The translations under genes and the position numbers were made by a program. From Solibacillus sp. FSL R5-0449 (GTDB lineage Bacteria; Bacillota; Bacilli; Bacillales_A; Planococcaceae): 64,000 nucleotides of DNA. A model generated the notes under the pieces. That model was not told the DNA's origin, ran no database searches, and saw nothing but the letters and a program-made list of their open reading frames with translations. The stretch spans positions 2,766,001 to 2,830,000 of the forward strand of contig NZ_CP150239.1 of assembly GCF_037975215.1 (NCBI RefSeq), read 5' to 3'. Of the stretch, positions 42,953-51,291 are shown piece by piece (position 1 is the stretch's first letter; every line of letters begins with the position of its first letter).

Positions 42953-43471
42953 ACATTTCCCCCCCAAAAATTCCAAGTCTTTTAAATTCATTGGTCGGAA
43001 CAACAAATTCTAAATATGATCTTAAATTAACTAAGCGTTACAAGCTTTATCTTGTCCAAAAGTTGAATACTTATATATTATGTAGGAAGATTAAATCAAT
43101 AATGTAGCCCGGGTGCATAAATGATTTATTAAAATTGTTTGTACACCCGGTTCGTTATTATCTATTTTATTTTTTTGGAACTTATCAGATTAAATTAAAT
43201 TGTCAAAATATTTATTCCAGTCACTGTACCTATTCTCTAAAAGTTTCAATTTCTACGTAAATACTTTATCTTCTTCATAATTCCCTATATTTTGTTAAAA
43301 TCATTTATTACTCTATGTGAGTTTTTTCAAAATTAATTATATAATGAGTTTAGACAATATTACAAAATGCAATGTTTGATTTTATTGATTTACGTACGTA
43401 TAATCATGCATTAACTGATAGATTAGTAACATGGTAACAAAAGAAATATTTAAAATATTGGAGTGAATTAA
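42953..43471. other. Gene-free stretch with a family B repeat
   Basis: Contains the repeat at 43104-43157 and A+T-rich promoter DNA for the Abi_2 gene; TACGTACGTA at 43391-43400 is a perfect short palindrome that might be an operator. Confidence 0.5.
43104..43157. repeat. Family B palindromic repeat
   Basis: GCCCGGGTGCATAAATGATT ... AATTGTTTGTACACCCGGTT: arms CCGGGTGcA / TgCACCCGG around an AATTGTT core. Related copies at 51870 and 55439. Confidence 0.8.
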
Positions 43472-44446
43472 ATGGTTCGTGGAAAAACAGTAAATGGGCT
43501 AATGAGACATTTGAGAGATACTCATAGCATTGAAATAAATGGTAGCAAGAATAAAAAAGACTTGCTTAATATGGGCTATTATCACGGTTTTAAAGGTTAC
43601 CGCTTTATCGGTCAATCAGAAAATAAAATTTCTTATACTAAGTTTGATGAAGTTGTAGCGGTCTATCAATTTGATTCTAATTTAAAAACAATTTTTTACC
43701 CAAATATTATGTTTATAGAAACTGCCATTAAAAACTATACTTTAAATACATTGATTAATTTAGGTCCTGTTGACTTTGAACATGTTTTCACTAATCTCTT
43801 AAATGATTATAAAAGTGAAAATACAGGCAATAGCAAATATCGTGATAAAATGAAAAAGCGCTTAGAACTTAGAAATAAAATTAACGAAGCCATCAGCTAT
43901 AATTATTCCGATAAAGTCCCGGTTATTCAACATTTCTTTCACACGAATCAACAAATGCCTCTGTGGGCTATATTTGAAGTAATTAACTTAGGTGTATTCG
44001 GATTCTTCTTACAATGCTTAAATATAGATACTCGAATTAAAATTACTGAAGACTTAAATCTTCATACTACCTCACATAATCAAAACGGCAGAATTGTTGA
44101 AGATATTATCTTCTTAATTAAAGAATTGCGCAATGCCGTAGCGCATAATTCGGTTGTATTTGATTGTAGATTTAAGAAAACTAACCCACCCTCAAGACTA
44201 AAGGAATATTTACAGAGTGAAACCAATATTGATAATATTAATTTTGATAATATTATAGATTACTTCATCTTGGTTATTTTCTTGTTAAAAAAATTAGGTG
44301 TTACTAAAACAGAACTCAAGAAAATCATTAAAAATTTCCATAATGAATCTGAACAATTACGTGATGGAATCCCTGTCCCTATACACACTTCTATTATGGG
44401 TTCAGACTTCAAGAAAAAAATCAATAAATTATCTAATTATATCTGA
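43472..44446 (+). CDS. Abi_2 (AbiD/AbiF-like) abortive-infection protein, 324 aa
   Basis: N-terminal Abi_2 motif (LLNMGYYHGFKGYRF), the central MPLWAIFEVINLGVFGFF, and a HEPN-type R-x4-H (R220 NAVA H225) in ELRNAVAHNS. Members are RNase-like effectors that act in phage defence by stopping infected cells. GGAG lies 9 bases before the ATG. The gene is solitary, as AbiD and AbiF often are, and bounded by repeats and gene debris. Confidence 0.85.
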   Translation: MVRGKTVNGLMRHLRDTHSIEINGSKNKKDLLNMGYYHGFKGYRFIGQSENKISYTKFDEVVAVYQFDSNLKTIFYPNIMFIETAIKNYTLNTLINLGPVDFEHVFTNLLNDYKSENTGNSKYRDKMKKRLELRNKINEAISYNYSDKVPVIQHFFHTNQQMPLWAIFEVINLGVFGFFLQCLNIDTRIKITEDLNLHTTSHNQNGRIVEDIIFLIKELRNAVAHNSVVFDCRFKKTNPPSRLKEYLQSETNIDNINFDNIIDYFILVIFLLKKLGVTKTELKKIIKNFHNESEQLRDGIPVPIHTSIMGSDFKKKINKLSNYI

Positions 44447-44782
44447 GTAAATACTTTACGTATAATATTACTTGTAGTATCATAAAATACAACTAATTGC
44501 GGTGTATAGCTTCGGCTTGCACTTAAGGGAGCTGGATGCGTCTGGCTCTCTTTTAATTATGATTTTATATTTTCTTTTTAATTTACTTCTCCTCCTATAA
44601 ATCCGTTCTCGTTAATTCTTTCCTTTTTCATGGTTTCTGATAAACGTATCTACAATACGAGTAACTCAACGTAACTGCCTCCACGCTTCAACAGTTCATC
44701 CACTACTTCTTTTACCATTGATTCATGTCCATACAAATAAGATGTATTGTAATTCTAACTGCCCTATTTCCTTCATTTATAT
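44447..44782. other. Graveyard of gene fragments after the Abi_2 gene
   Basis: A hairpin AAGGGAGC / GCTCTCTTTT (about 44526-44555) probably ends the Abi_2 transcript. At 44606-44640 some 31 bases match the DUF421 genes (around the codons MKKERI). At 44652-44745 (minus) a coding-like remnant reads YGHESMVKEVVDELLKRGGS. None has an intact frame. Confidence 0.55.
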
Positions 44783-45102
44783 CTACTTTAACCCCTCTAC
44801 AAATTCATTCAAGTATTCGCTCATTTCCTTATAATGCGTCCAATGTAAATAATGCTGCCCTTCCAGCACGACTAATTTATTAGTTTTTATATTGTATTGT
44901 CTCCTTGGCCCTTTGTATAAACGTGCATCTTTTTACCGTCTACTTCGACGAATTCCCCGATTGCCGGGTATTTTCTTTGTTCATACGCGGTCATTATCTT
45001 ACTGTAAATGACCCAAAGAACCGCCACTGCTACTGCAGCTAATAAAATTGTTTTAATAATCGTCCACAATCTGAACTTCTTTTTGCCTTTAATTACGTTC
45101 AC
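44783..45102 (-). pseudogene. Alpha/beta-hydrolase gene with internal deletion
   Basis: The N-terminus (KFRLWTIIKTILLAAVAVAV anchor, then GEFVEVDGKKMHVYTKGQGD) is typical of membrane-anchored alpha/beta hydrolases, up to where the first strand and oxyanion HG would follow. After a stop the typical C-terminal end appears (VLEGQHYLHWTHYKEMSEYL then NEFVEGLK). About 200 residues with the nucleophile are missing. Confidence 0.75.
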
Positions 45103-45184
45103 AACTCCCTATGATTTCAATGTTCCCTTGATACAGAGAACTTGTTTGCTGTACCAAGGGTTTATATCGAGCTAATTTACTCCA

Positions 45185-45568
45185 CTATTCCGTATATGCA
45201 ATCGCGCTAATTTCGATTAATTGCTCAGGTGACGCCAAATGGTTTACTCCGATTAGGCTGCCGGCTGGGCGATGCTCCCCCATATATTCCTTGAAAATTT
45301 CGATCGCCGGCCCTGTATCCTCTAGCGCATTCGTTAAATAAATTTCTAAATAAGCAAGGTTCGATCTCGTAATATTAAACCCTTCTAATACACGGTCTAG
45401 ATTGGCCAGCGTTTGCCGAGTTTGCGCTTCAATATCTCCGTCACCGACAAAGGCCCCTTCCGAATCATGTGAAAACTGCCCGGAAATATAGACGGTTCCA
45501 TCTACACTGAACCCTTGAGAAATACCATGATCCCAAAGATCGTGGTTGACGGTTTTAATTTTTTTCAT
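45185..45568 (-). CDS. RidA/YjgF-family protein, 127 aa
   Basis: Rid trimer fold pattern: SQGFSVDGTVYISGQFSHDS, TRQTLANLDRVLEGF, and AYLEIYLTNALEDTGPAIEI. The catalytic Arg typical of RidA sits in EHRPAGSLIGVN. Some Rid proteins remove reactive enamine/imine intermediates. I chose the ATG at 45568 with AAAGGAATGG upstream. Divergent from the HxlR regulator gene. Confidence 0.9.
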   Translation of the reverse strand: MKKIKTVNHDLWDHGISQGFSVDGTVYISGQFSHDSEGAFVGDGDIEAQTRQTLANLDRVLEGFNITRSNLAYLEIYLTNALEDTGPAIEIFKEYMGEHRPAGSLIGVNHLASPEQLIEISAIAYTE

Positions 45569-45673
45569 TTTTACCATTCCTTTACTTGAGAATAGGTTAA
45601 ATATAAAATAGTCGTATATAAAAAAATAGTACGCACTTTTTTGAAAGGTACTATCAGAAAGGATAGTGTAAAT

Positions 45674-46015
45674 ATGGGGATGTCTGACTATGTAGAGAAA
45701 GGCAACGTTCGGGAGACACCTTTTGGCTATACATTATCAATTATTGGCGGCAAGTGGAAAATGCTCATTATTTATATATTGGCTGAAAACGAAACCGTAC
45801 GTTTTAATGAATTGCAAAGAAAATTAGGGACGATTACCTTCAAAATATTAAGTTCACAGCTTAAAGAATTGGAAGCAGACGGAATAATTGTACGAAAAGA
45901 ATATCCGCAAATTCCCCCTAAAGTAGAGTACAGCCTTACCCCTAAAGCCCAAACCCTTTTACCGGCTTTGGAGCAGTTATGTGATTGGGGATTAAAAAAT
46001 CAAAAAAATAGTTAG
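45674..46015 (+). CDS. HxlR-family transcriptional regulator, 113 aa
   Basis: HxlR winged helix: TLSIIGGKWKMLIIYILAEN, VRFNELQRKLGTITFKILSS, LKELEADGIIVRKEYPQIPP and a dimerisation helix. Has no N-terminal Cys, so it is not the formaldehyde-sensing kind. ATG at 45674 with AAAGGATAG. The divergent spacer with GTATATAAAAAAATAGTACG-like repeats probably holds the operator for both genes. Confidence 0.9.
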   Translation: MGMSDYVEKGNVRETPFGYTLSIIGGKWKMLIIYILAENETVRFNELQRKLGTITFKILSSQLKELEADGIIVRKEYPQIPPKVEYSLTPKAQTLLPALEQLCDWGLKNQKNS

Positions 46016-46130
46016 AATTTTTATGCGTTTCATACTATAGTTTTTAAAGGACAGAACGAATTTCTAGTAATGAAATTCGTTCTTTTATTTGCTGTTGAAA
46101 TTGTAGATGAACAAAAAGAAAGGACATTTT

Positions 46131-47135
46131 ATGAAACAAGTAAATTTACGTAAACTCACAATGGTGCTGTTAGCAATCTATACAGCGCTGATCCTCTATT
46201 TTTTATACCTTGGTTTTAATAGAGGGCTACTCGGAACTGACTCCAGCTTACGTTACAACCTCATCCCAGAAGGCATTGCATTGCACTATCCAATGGGAAA
46301 AGCCTTTCAAATCTGGTTTTTCGAGTACGGGAATTTTTTAGCATTCATCCCTTTTGGCGTGGTCATTCCCCTCCTGTTTCGTTGTAGTTTTAAACGCTTT
46401 ATCATCGGTTTTGTTGTGTCGATCACATTGCTTGAAACGATTCAAATGCTGACACATTTAGGCTCTTTTGATATTAATGACATTATCATCAATACAATTG
46501 GTGCTGCTGTAGGTTATGCCGCACAGCGACTCGTCAAGGATAACCGAGATAACCTTAGAGGAATTATCAAAATCGTACTGGTTTCCATTGTGCTAGCGCT
46601 TGGAACAATAATCATCGTCGGTGGGATGAATCAATATTTAGAAAAAGGCGAAGGAGAAACGGTGGCCCTCAATAATCTGAAGCAAGAAGATGGATCGATT
46701 CAGTGGATTGAAAACTTGTCCCCGTTTACAGTTGGTCAAAATGAAGTAGCTCCCCAGATTAATTTAATGGATCGGGAGACTACGAAAGACAGTGAATTCG
46801 TGTATCGTTTGGATGGTCAGTATAAATATATGACAGGTTATGTGGCACTCCCTGACGATGTATTAAACACTACAAGCACAAAGAATATTGAAGTTGAATT
46901 CATCAGCGGTGGAGAAGTAATTTATTCAGTCGGGTTATCCGCTACAAGTGGCGAAAATGGCGTAGAGACATTTGAAGTCCCTCTTCATGAAGTGGATGAT
47001 TTAACAATCAAGGTAAACAGTGAATATGCGAATCCGATTACACATGCTTTGATATGGGATGTCATACTTACAGAGGAAAATGCGGGGCAGAAGGTGATTA
47101 ATAGTTTAAAAGAAAAGATTAAATCGTTATTTTAA
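46131..47135 (+). CDS. VanZ-family membrane protein with C-terminal extracellular domain, 334 aa
   Basis: VanZ-like helices in residues 1-150, with PMGKAFQIWFFEYGNFLAFI and LLETIQMLTHLGSFDINDII, then one helix and a beta-rich NPCBM-like tail (DSEFVYRLDGQYKYMTGYVA, EVEFISGGEVIYSVGL). VanZ proteins are linked to glycopeptide tolerance, but this is not a vancomycin cluster. AGAAAGGAC precedes the ATG at 46131. A 120-bp copy of part of it lies at 16142-16265. Confidence 0.85.
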   Translation: MKQVNLRKLTMVLLAIYTALILYFLYLGFNRGLLGTDSSLRYNLIPEGIALHYPMGKAFQIWFFEYGNFLAFIPFGVVIPLLFRCSFKRFIIGFVVSITLLETIQMLTHLGSFDINDIIINTIGAAVGYAAQRLVKDNRDNLRGIIKIVLVSIVLALGTIIIVGGMNQYLEKGEGETVALNNLKQEDGSIQWIENLSPFTVGQNEVAPQINLMDRETTKDSEFVYRLDGQYKYMTGYVALPDDVLNTTSTKNIEVEFISGGEVIYSVGLSATSGENGVETFEVPLHEVDDLTIKVNSEYANPITHALIWDVILTEENAGQKVINSLKEKIKSLF

Positions 47136-47157
47136 CATATTCTAGCCATAGAAAAAC

Positions 47158-47197
47158 TGCACCTCCTTGTTAAATGGGTCTAACCAAGGGGGTGCAG
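47158..47197. terminator. Terminator between convergent genes
   Basis: CTGCACCTCCTTG / CCAAGGGGGTGCAG hairpin, 22 bases past the VanZ stop. Confidence 0.7.
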
Positions 47198-47278
47198 ATT
47201 AAAATTTTCTATCAGCCTTTATTTTTCTGCAAACTACTCGTTTCAATATTAGCGGTGAAAATGGATACTACCCCTACC

Positions 47279-47599
47279 TCATTCGTTGATGCTCGTTTCA
47301 CGAATTGTATCGCTGAACACTTCATAAGGCTCCATACCGGAAACATAAAACGTATAAGTAGTTTCAACTGCCAGGGAGTCCTTTCTCACCACTTCAAACT
47401 CATACGTGACATCCGTCCAACCGTATCCTACCTGTTTAATCTCATAGTCCATCTCTGGATAAGTTTCTTGCAAAAATGTTTCCAGGCTTTCTTTTGCTCT
47501 TTGTTTATGCACTGTATTTCCGCTTATTTGCATGTAAGCGTACACTAGCACACCAATTAACAAAACAGCAATTACACTATATAGTATTTTCTTTTTCAT
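47279..47599 (-). CDS. Small anchored extracytoplasmic protein, 106 aa
   Basis: N-terminal helix (KILYSVIAVLLIGVLVYAYM) without lipobox, then a small alpha/beta domain (LETFLQETYPEMDYEIKQVG, TYTFYVSGMEP). It resembles YfjS/DUF3139-like small Bacillales proteins, from memory. Third gene of the sigma/anti-sigma operon (one base after the anti-sigma stop), so likely part of the same stress output. Confidence 0.6.
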   Translation of the reverse strand: MKKKILYSVIAVLLIGVLVYAYMQISGNTVHKQRAKESLETFLQETYPEMDYEIKQVGYGWTDVTYEFEVVRKDSLAVETTYTFYVSGMEPYEVFSDTIRETSINE

Positions 47600-47600
47600 A

Positions 47601-48149
47601 TTAATTTTCCTCTCTTACTTTAAGAATGCAAAAGCCGATAACAATTCCGATAAACGTTATGATTAAATGGACAATCACGGCTGTGAGTACGATCGAAATA
47701 GCCTCTAAAAAGTTTCCCCCATAAAATTCTCCAAACCAATCCGTCATATACAACAGACAGTTCCATATAAAATTCGGTATCCCCGCAAGCAGAACGGCGA
47801 TAAGAATTGAACGGTAAAATAAATAGGTAACCGCGCCCAGTAAGGCATAGGTCAGAATAAATCCACTCTTGTTATTCATCACGGTCGTCCCCATCGCCAA
47901 GATAAAGGCAACCGCAACAAAGAAAATCTGGATTGTTGTCAGCTTCAGTGTAATTTTCCGAATCATTTTTTTAGTGCCACCGCCATGTTCTACCTCAACA
48001 GGCAGCGGAATTTGAGATTGTTCAGCCATCTGGCGGCACTCTTGGCAACTTTTCAAGTGTTCCTCGACAAATTGTTTTGTCTCCAGCTGAAGCAGATCTT
48101 CCTCATATAAAGGGAAAAGATCTTGAATAATCGGACATTCCTTGGTCAT
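47601..48149 (-). CDS. Zinc-finger (ZAS-type) anti-sigma factor, 182 aa
   Basis: Cytosolic N-terminus with C5, H31, C35 and C38 (EEHLKSCQEC), the H-x3-C-x2-C of zinc-associated anti-sigma domains, followed by three to four membrane helices from residue 72 on. It overlaps the sigma gene by 4 bases (ATGA). Likely holds the ECF sigma factor at the membrane. Confidence 0.88.
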   Translation of the reverse strand: MTKECPIIQDLFPLYEEDLLQLETKQFVEEHLKSCQECRQMAEQSQIPLPVEVEHGGGTKKMIRKITLKLTTIQIFFVAVAFILAMGTTVMNNKSGFILTYALLGAVTYLFYRSILIAVLLAGIPNFIWNCLLYMTDWFGEFYGGNFLEAISIVLTAVIVHLIITFIGIVIGFCILKVREEN

Positions 48150-48751
48150 AAAGTCACCTCCATTAATTTTTGTATCTTTAATTTCAGCCGGTGAAACGTC
48201 ACCCGCGCATAGTTTTCTGATTTACCAATTAAATCACCAATTTCTGCAAAGCTCAGTTCTCCATATATGCGCAGCAATACAATTTCCCTTGAGGCATCAT
48301 CCAGTTTTGAAATATGATGTAAAAGTATTCTTGTATCTTCATTAACTTCTGCTAATTCTTCCAGTGATAGCATTTCAGTCTCTGGAAGAGTTGCGAGTTT
48401 TTGCATTAAGCTTTGCTGATACTTGTTTTTCCGGTAATATTTTTTCAGTAAATTCCCCGCAATCGAGAATATCCATGTCGACAAAGTGGAATGTCCATTA
48501 AAGGAACCAATGCTTTTACAGGCCTCATAAAAGGTATCGTGGCAAAGATCTTGAGCAGTCATCCGATTTCCTGTCTTGGATAAAAAAAACGCATAGAGTT
48601 TTGGATGAATTTGTTCATATTGTTCCTCTAGCTTGTTCATAACTGCCCTCACTTTCTTGTTGTTCGTAGTATTAATACCACGACTCTCTATTTCGTTACA
48701 AATTATTTTAAAATATTTTGTAACCAGTTTTCCGTAGATTTCTTTATCCAT
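48146..48751 (-). CDS. ECF-type RNA polymerase sigma factor, 201 aa
   Basis: Region 2 (GNRMTAQDLCHDTFYEACKS, LSTWIFSIAGNLLKKYYRKN) and region 4 (LDDASREIVLLRIYGELSFA, IGKSENYARVTFHRLKLKI), which resembles YlaC/SigV-like factors. First gene of a three-gene operon. The start is uncertain: no strong Shine-Dalgarno before 48751, and later in-frame ATGs (MNKLEEQYEQIHPKLYAFFL) are plausible. Confidence 0.9.
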   Translation of the reverse strand: MDKEIYGKLVTKYFKIICNEIESRGINTTNNKKVRAVMNKLEEQYEQIHPKLYAFFLSKTGNRMTAQDLCHDTFYEACKSIGSFNGHSTLSTWIFSIAGNLLKKYYRKNKYQQSLMQKLATLPETEMLSLEELAEVNEDTRILLHHISKLDDASREIVLLRIYGELSFAEIGDLIGKSENYARVTFHRLKLKIQKLMEVTL

Positions 48752-48879
48752 GTGTAGATATTGTGATTCCTGTTAGTGTCAGAGTAAAAATCCCATGAAC
48801 AGCAAAAATAAGAGGAATCCGGTTCGGTACCGAAATCCTCAACTTCTTATGTAACGGGACTAGCCCGTGATGATACTTA

Positions 48880-49359
48880 CTAATCCCAATAATTAAATAC
48901 TAAATCTCCTACTGTCTGTGACCGGAAATGCTTCATCAAACGCAGTTCCACATCATTAAGTTCATTAGCATTCATTAAAATAATCCCTTTGCCATTCGTT
49001 TGATATACTAAGGGCTCTGCTAATTGTGAGGCAGTTAATACTGTATAGTGATGTTCAAACAAGGAGCCTAATATTTGATGGTCAATAAATTTTAAGCTCC
49101 CAATATCACAATTGCTGGTGAAGGCGATATAATTATACATATTATTATAGAAAATATAGAACTCTTCCCCATCGATTTTCACATGAGCATGGGCATACCC
49201 AATATCATGATCCGGCTCATAAAAGGCCATAATGCGCCCATTTAATTGCTGAACATACGCGTAGCAATATTTTTTAAATTCAGCAGTATGGGCAGACCAA
49301 TCACGCTCAAGTGATAAATCCTCTGCAGTAAAGCCTGTTACGCCTCTTTTCAAAATCAT
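48880..49359 (-). CDS. Orphan protein, paralogue of 30418-30969, 159 aa
   Basis: Shares the start MILKRGVTGFTAEDLSLERD and the end SQTVGDLVFNYWD with the paralogue, with about half of the residues between also matching. I chose the ATG at 49359 (GAGAGGG 8 bases upstream), equal to the paralogue's start. It lies 35 bases after a DUF421 gene on the same strand; that linkage is not found at 30.4 kb. Soluble, function unknown. Confidence 0.6.
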   Translation of the reverse strand: MILKRGVTGFTAEDLSLERDWSAHTAEFKKYCYAYVQQLNGRIMAFYEPDHDIGYAHAHVKIDGEEFYIFYNNMYNYIAFTSNCDIGSLKFIDHQILGSLFEHHYTVLTASQLAEPLVYQTNGKGIILMNANELNDVELRLMKHFRSQTVGDLVFNYWD

Positions 49360-49393
49360 GGATAAAGCCCTCTCTTTCACTGTCATACTTTCA

Positions 49394-49903
49394 TCAGCTC
49401 TCTCTAGTCAATCTTACATTAGCCAAGGTATTTCCCAGCTCTCCACTAATAACTGATAAGCTGCCATCGTTTTCAAGTACGATGGCTTGAACTTCTTTTA
49501 AGTCTCCGATTCCATCACTCCGCACTGACTGGAGTATATCTCCCTCGCTAATTCTTTCCTTTTTCATCGTTTCTCTCAGAAATGAGCCATTTATATAGAG
49601 TAAGCTTGGCTCGGATTTAATGAGTTTATTGAATTTTTTCCAACGTACAGATGTGAACGTCAATACGAATTGCAATAGTATCAACAGGACAAATGCCAAC
49701 AGTCCCTCTAGCAAGCTCACATTTTTATCCAGTAAAATTGTAGAGAGGACAGAACCAATCGCTACTGTCACCACTAAATCGAAAGCATTTAATTGGGTTA
49801 ATGACCGTTTCCCGGAAGTCAGCAGAAATAAGATTAAGCCGACATAAGCAAGAATGCCGACAGTGATAATTCGAATAAAACTGTCCAATGTTATTGAGAA
49901 CAT
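49394..49903 (-). CDS. DUF421 (YetF-like) membrane protein, copy 1, 169 aa
   Basis: Three N-terminal helices with LLTSGKRSLTQLNAFDLVVT and VAIGSVLSTILL, then the small soluble domain (SEPSLLYINGSFLRETMKKE, RISEGDILQSVRSDGIGDLK, VQAIVLENDGSLSVI): DUF421 family, short form. Such proteins affect spore and envelope traits in bacilli, precise role unknown. Very close to the copy at 56540-57055, including flanks. AAAGGAGC precedes the start. Confidence 0.88.
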   Translation of the reverse strand: MFSITLDSFIRIITVGILAYVGLILFLLTSGKRSLTQLNAFDLVVTVAIGSVLSTILLDKNVSLLEGLLAFVLLILLQFVLTFTSVRWKKFNKLIKSEPSLLYINGSFLRETMKKERISEGDILQSVRSDGIGDLKEVQAIVLENDGSLSVISGELGNTLANVRLTRES

Positions 49904-50073
49904 GCTACCAGCTCCTTTCTGTAATCGTTAGCTGCTCAAGTAAGCAATCCTAAAAGTAGGTTAAAGATTTTTATCTAAAATATTCTCAAAACCACTTAAA
50001 TTGCTGAAACTACTCTTCCCTATACCCCATTCACCATACTTTTTAGTTAAAAACCCAAAATTGTCCGCTAAAC

Positions 50074-50131
50074 GGGACCGGGTTATATTGGTCCGCCTGC
50101 TGCCCTTCCAATAGATGAGGTGAAAGAATAA
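50074..50131 (+). pseudogene. 3' tail of a lost GerC-type gene
   Basis: Reads GPGYIGPPAALPIDEVKE and a stop, nearly identical at protein and DNA level to the end of the gerC gene at 17056 (GPGYIGPPAALPRNEVEE). The stop overlaps the next ATG by one base, exactly as in the complete operon. The rest of the gene is absent. Confidence 0.88.
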
Positions 50132-50352
50132 TGCAATCAGATTGGATTACGGTATTGATTCTCCAAGTCTGTATTTGTTCCATTGTCTTATATGACTGGA
50201 AGCAGCTGAAGAAAGCACCGAAGACGGATAAAATTGCCGCTTCAGTAATCCTGATTCTGCTTTTCCTGTCCTTTGTTAATCTTGAAAATCTGCCGGGACC
50301 TATAACTCTTCTCCGCTATCTAATTGAACCGTTAGGGAGAACAATACAGTAA
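50131..50352 (+). CDS. Orphaned germinant-receptor D subunit-like protein, 73 aa
   Basis: Close paralogue of 16832-17056: two helices around YDWKQLKKAPKTDK and the tail NLENLPGPITLLRYLI. It is intact and keeps GAGGTGAAAGAATA as ribosome site, but stands without A, B or C genes. Whether it is expressed is unclear; it could still modulate the receptor at 17-21 kb. Confidence 0.8.
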   Translation: MQSDWITVLILQVCICSIVLYDWKQLKKAPKTDKIAASVILILLFLSFVNLENLPGPITLLRYLIEPLGRTIQ

Positions 50353-50696
50353 AGATTTAAAAAGGAAAAGAACCGCCTTCATCTGCTGAAAGGCGGTTTA
50401 ATCTATTGGTACGCTGTACTGGATAATAATTTTATCCTCTACTATCCATGCTCTAGATGAGTTGGACGATTTTCCGGAGTCATCTTAATCCACTCAAATT
50501 TAATTAATCGACACATTGCGTATAAAAAGTGGCATAGAAACATACTACAAATTCCCTATTTTTTTCACTGAAATATTTTGAGATTTTCTTTTAGTGTCCG
50601 CGTTTAATCGACTCAAATACATAGGATGCCGAATAACCATACTTTTTACCCTTTCCCTTACAATAGCAACAAATAATAAAATTAGTATGATAAGGT
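50353..50696. other. Gene-free stretch with a terminator before the toxin gene
   Basis: AACCGCCTT / AAGGCGGTT (50371-50398) with a weak T-tract ends the D-protein gene. The rest is A+T-rich promoter DNA without a convincing gene. Confidence 0.6.
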
Positions 50697-50725
50697 GTAT
50701 TTTCCAAAATATATTTGGAAAATAC
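50697..50725. promoter_or_regulatory. Perfect palindrome upstream of the toxin gene
   Basis: GTATTTTCCAAA-ATATA-TTTGGAAAATAC: 12-bp perfect arms, 23 bases before the toxin start codon. Located in the expected 5' leader or core promoter, so an operator for a repressor or an RNA hairpin that limits expression. Confidence 0.6.
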
Positions 50726-50748
50726 ATAATATTAAGGGAAGTGTTAAT

Positions 50749-51291
50749 ATGAAAAAATTACTCTCAATCACTTTAGCTATGTTTCTGTTTATATCCTATG
50801 GCGGAGTAGGTAATGCTGCTGAAATTTTTAACAATGAAGATACCAGTAGTCTTACTAACAATTTAAGCAAGGAGTATATCCTTGATGAAGATAATTTAAA
50901 TAATGACGAGCCAGTAATCCAGCCTTATGCTTTGCCGGCTATACTTGCTCCAGCTGCATCCATCCTTGTTAGTTATATTGCAAAACATGGACTTAAAAAA
51001 GCAATTGGAAATTGGTCAAAATCTATAGTTTCAACAATGATCCGTTCTATACCTGCTGTAACTAAAGCTGCTGCTAAGGATTTAGGTTATACTGAAGTGG
51101 AAGGTCAGTATTCTCATGGGGCCAAAATATTTAAAGCTGGTAAAAAAGCTAAAGGACCTAAATATATTTCTGTTGATAAAGACGGTCATAATGGAGGGAC
51201 TTGGAAAGGTGCTTCTTCAATTAAAAATTTAGGCAGCAAGAAAACACGATCTGGTACTTATGATGAAGAATTGAATAGAATAGGTGATTAA
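50749..51291 (+). CDS. Secreted polymorphic toxin (Ntox21-like C-terminal domain), 180 aa
   Basis: Sec signal peptide (KKLLSITLAMFLFISYGG, cut near GNA), a short linker, a hydrophobic stretch (ALPAILAPAASILVSYIA, 61-78) and a C-terminal toxin domain with SHGAKIFKAG, YISVDKDGHNGGTWKGAS (139-156) and RSGTYDEELNRIGD (167-180). The H-N-G-G-x-W-K and R-x-G-T-Y-D-x-x-L-N-R-I-G-D pattern is what I recall for the novel-toxin-21 family of polymorphic toxins. GGGAAG precedes the ATG at 50749. The next gene overlaps its stop, as immunity genes do. Confidence 0.75.
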   Translation: MKKLLSITLAMFLFISYGGVGNAAEIFNNEDTSSLTNNLSKEYILDEDNLNNDEPVIQPYALPAILAPAASILVSYIAKHGLKKAIGNWSKSIVSTMIRSIPAVTKAAAKDLGYTEVEGQYSHGAKIFKAGKKAKGPKYISVDKDGHNGGTWKGASSIKNLGSKKTRSGTYDEELNRIGD

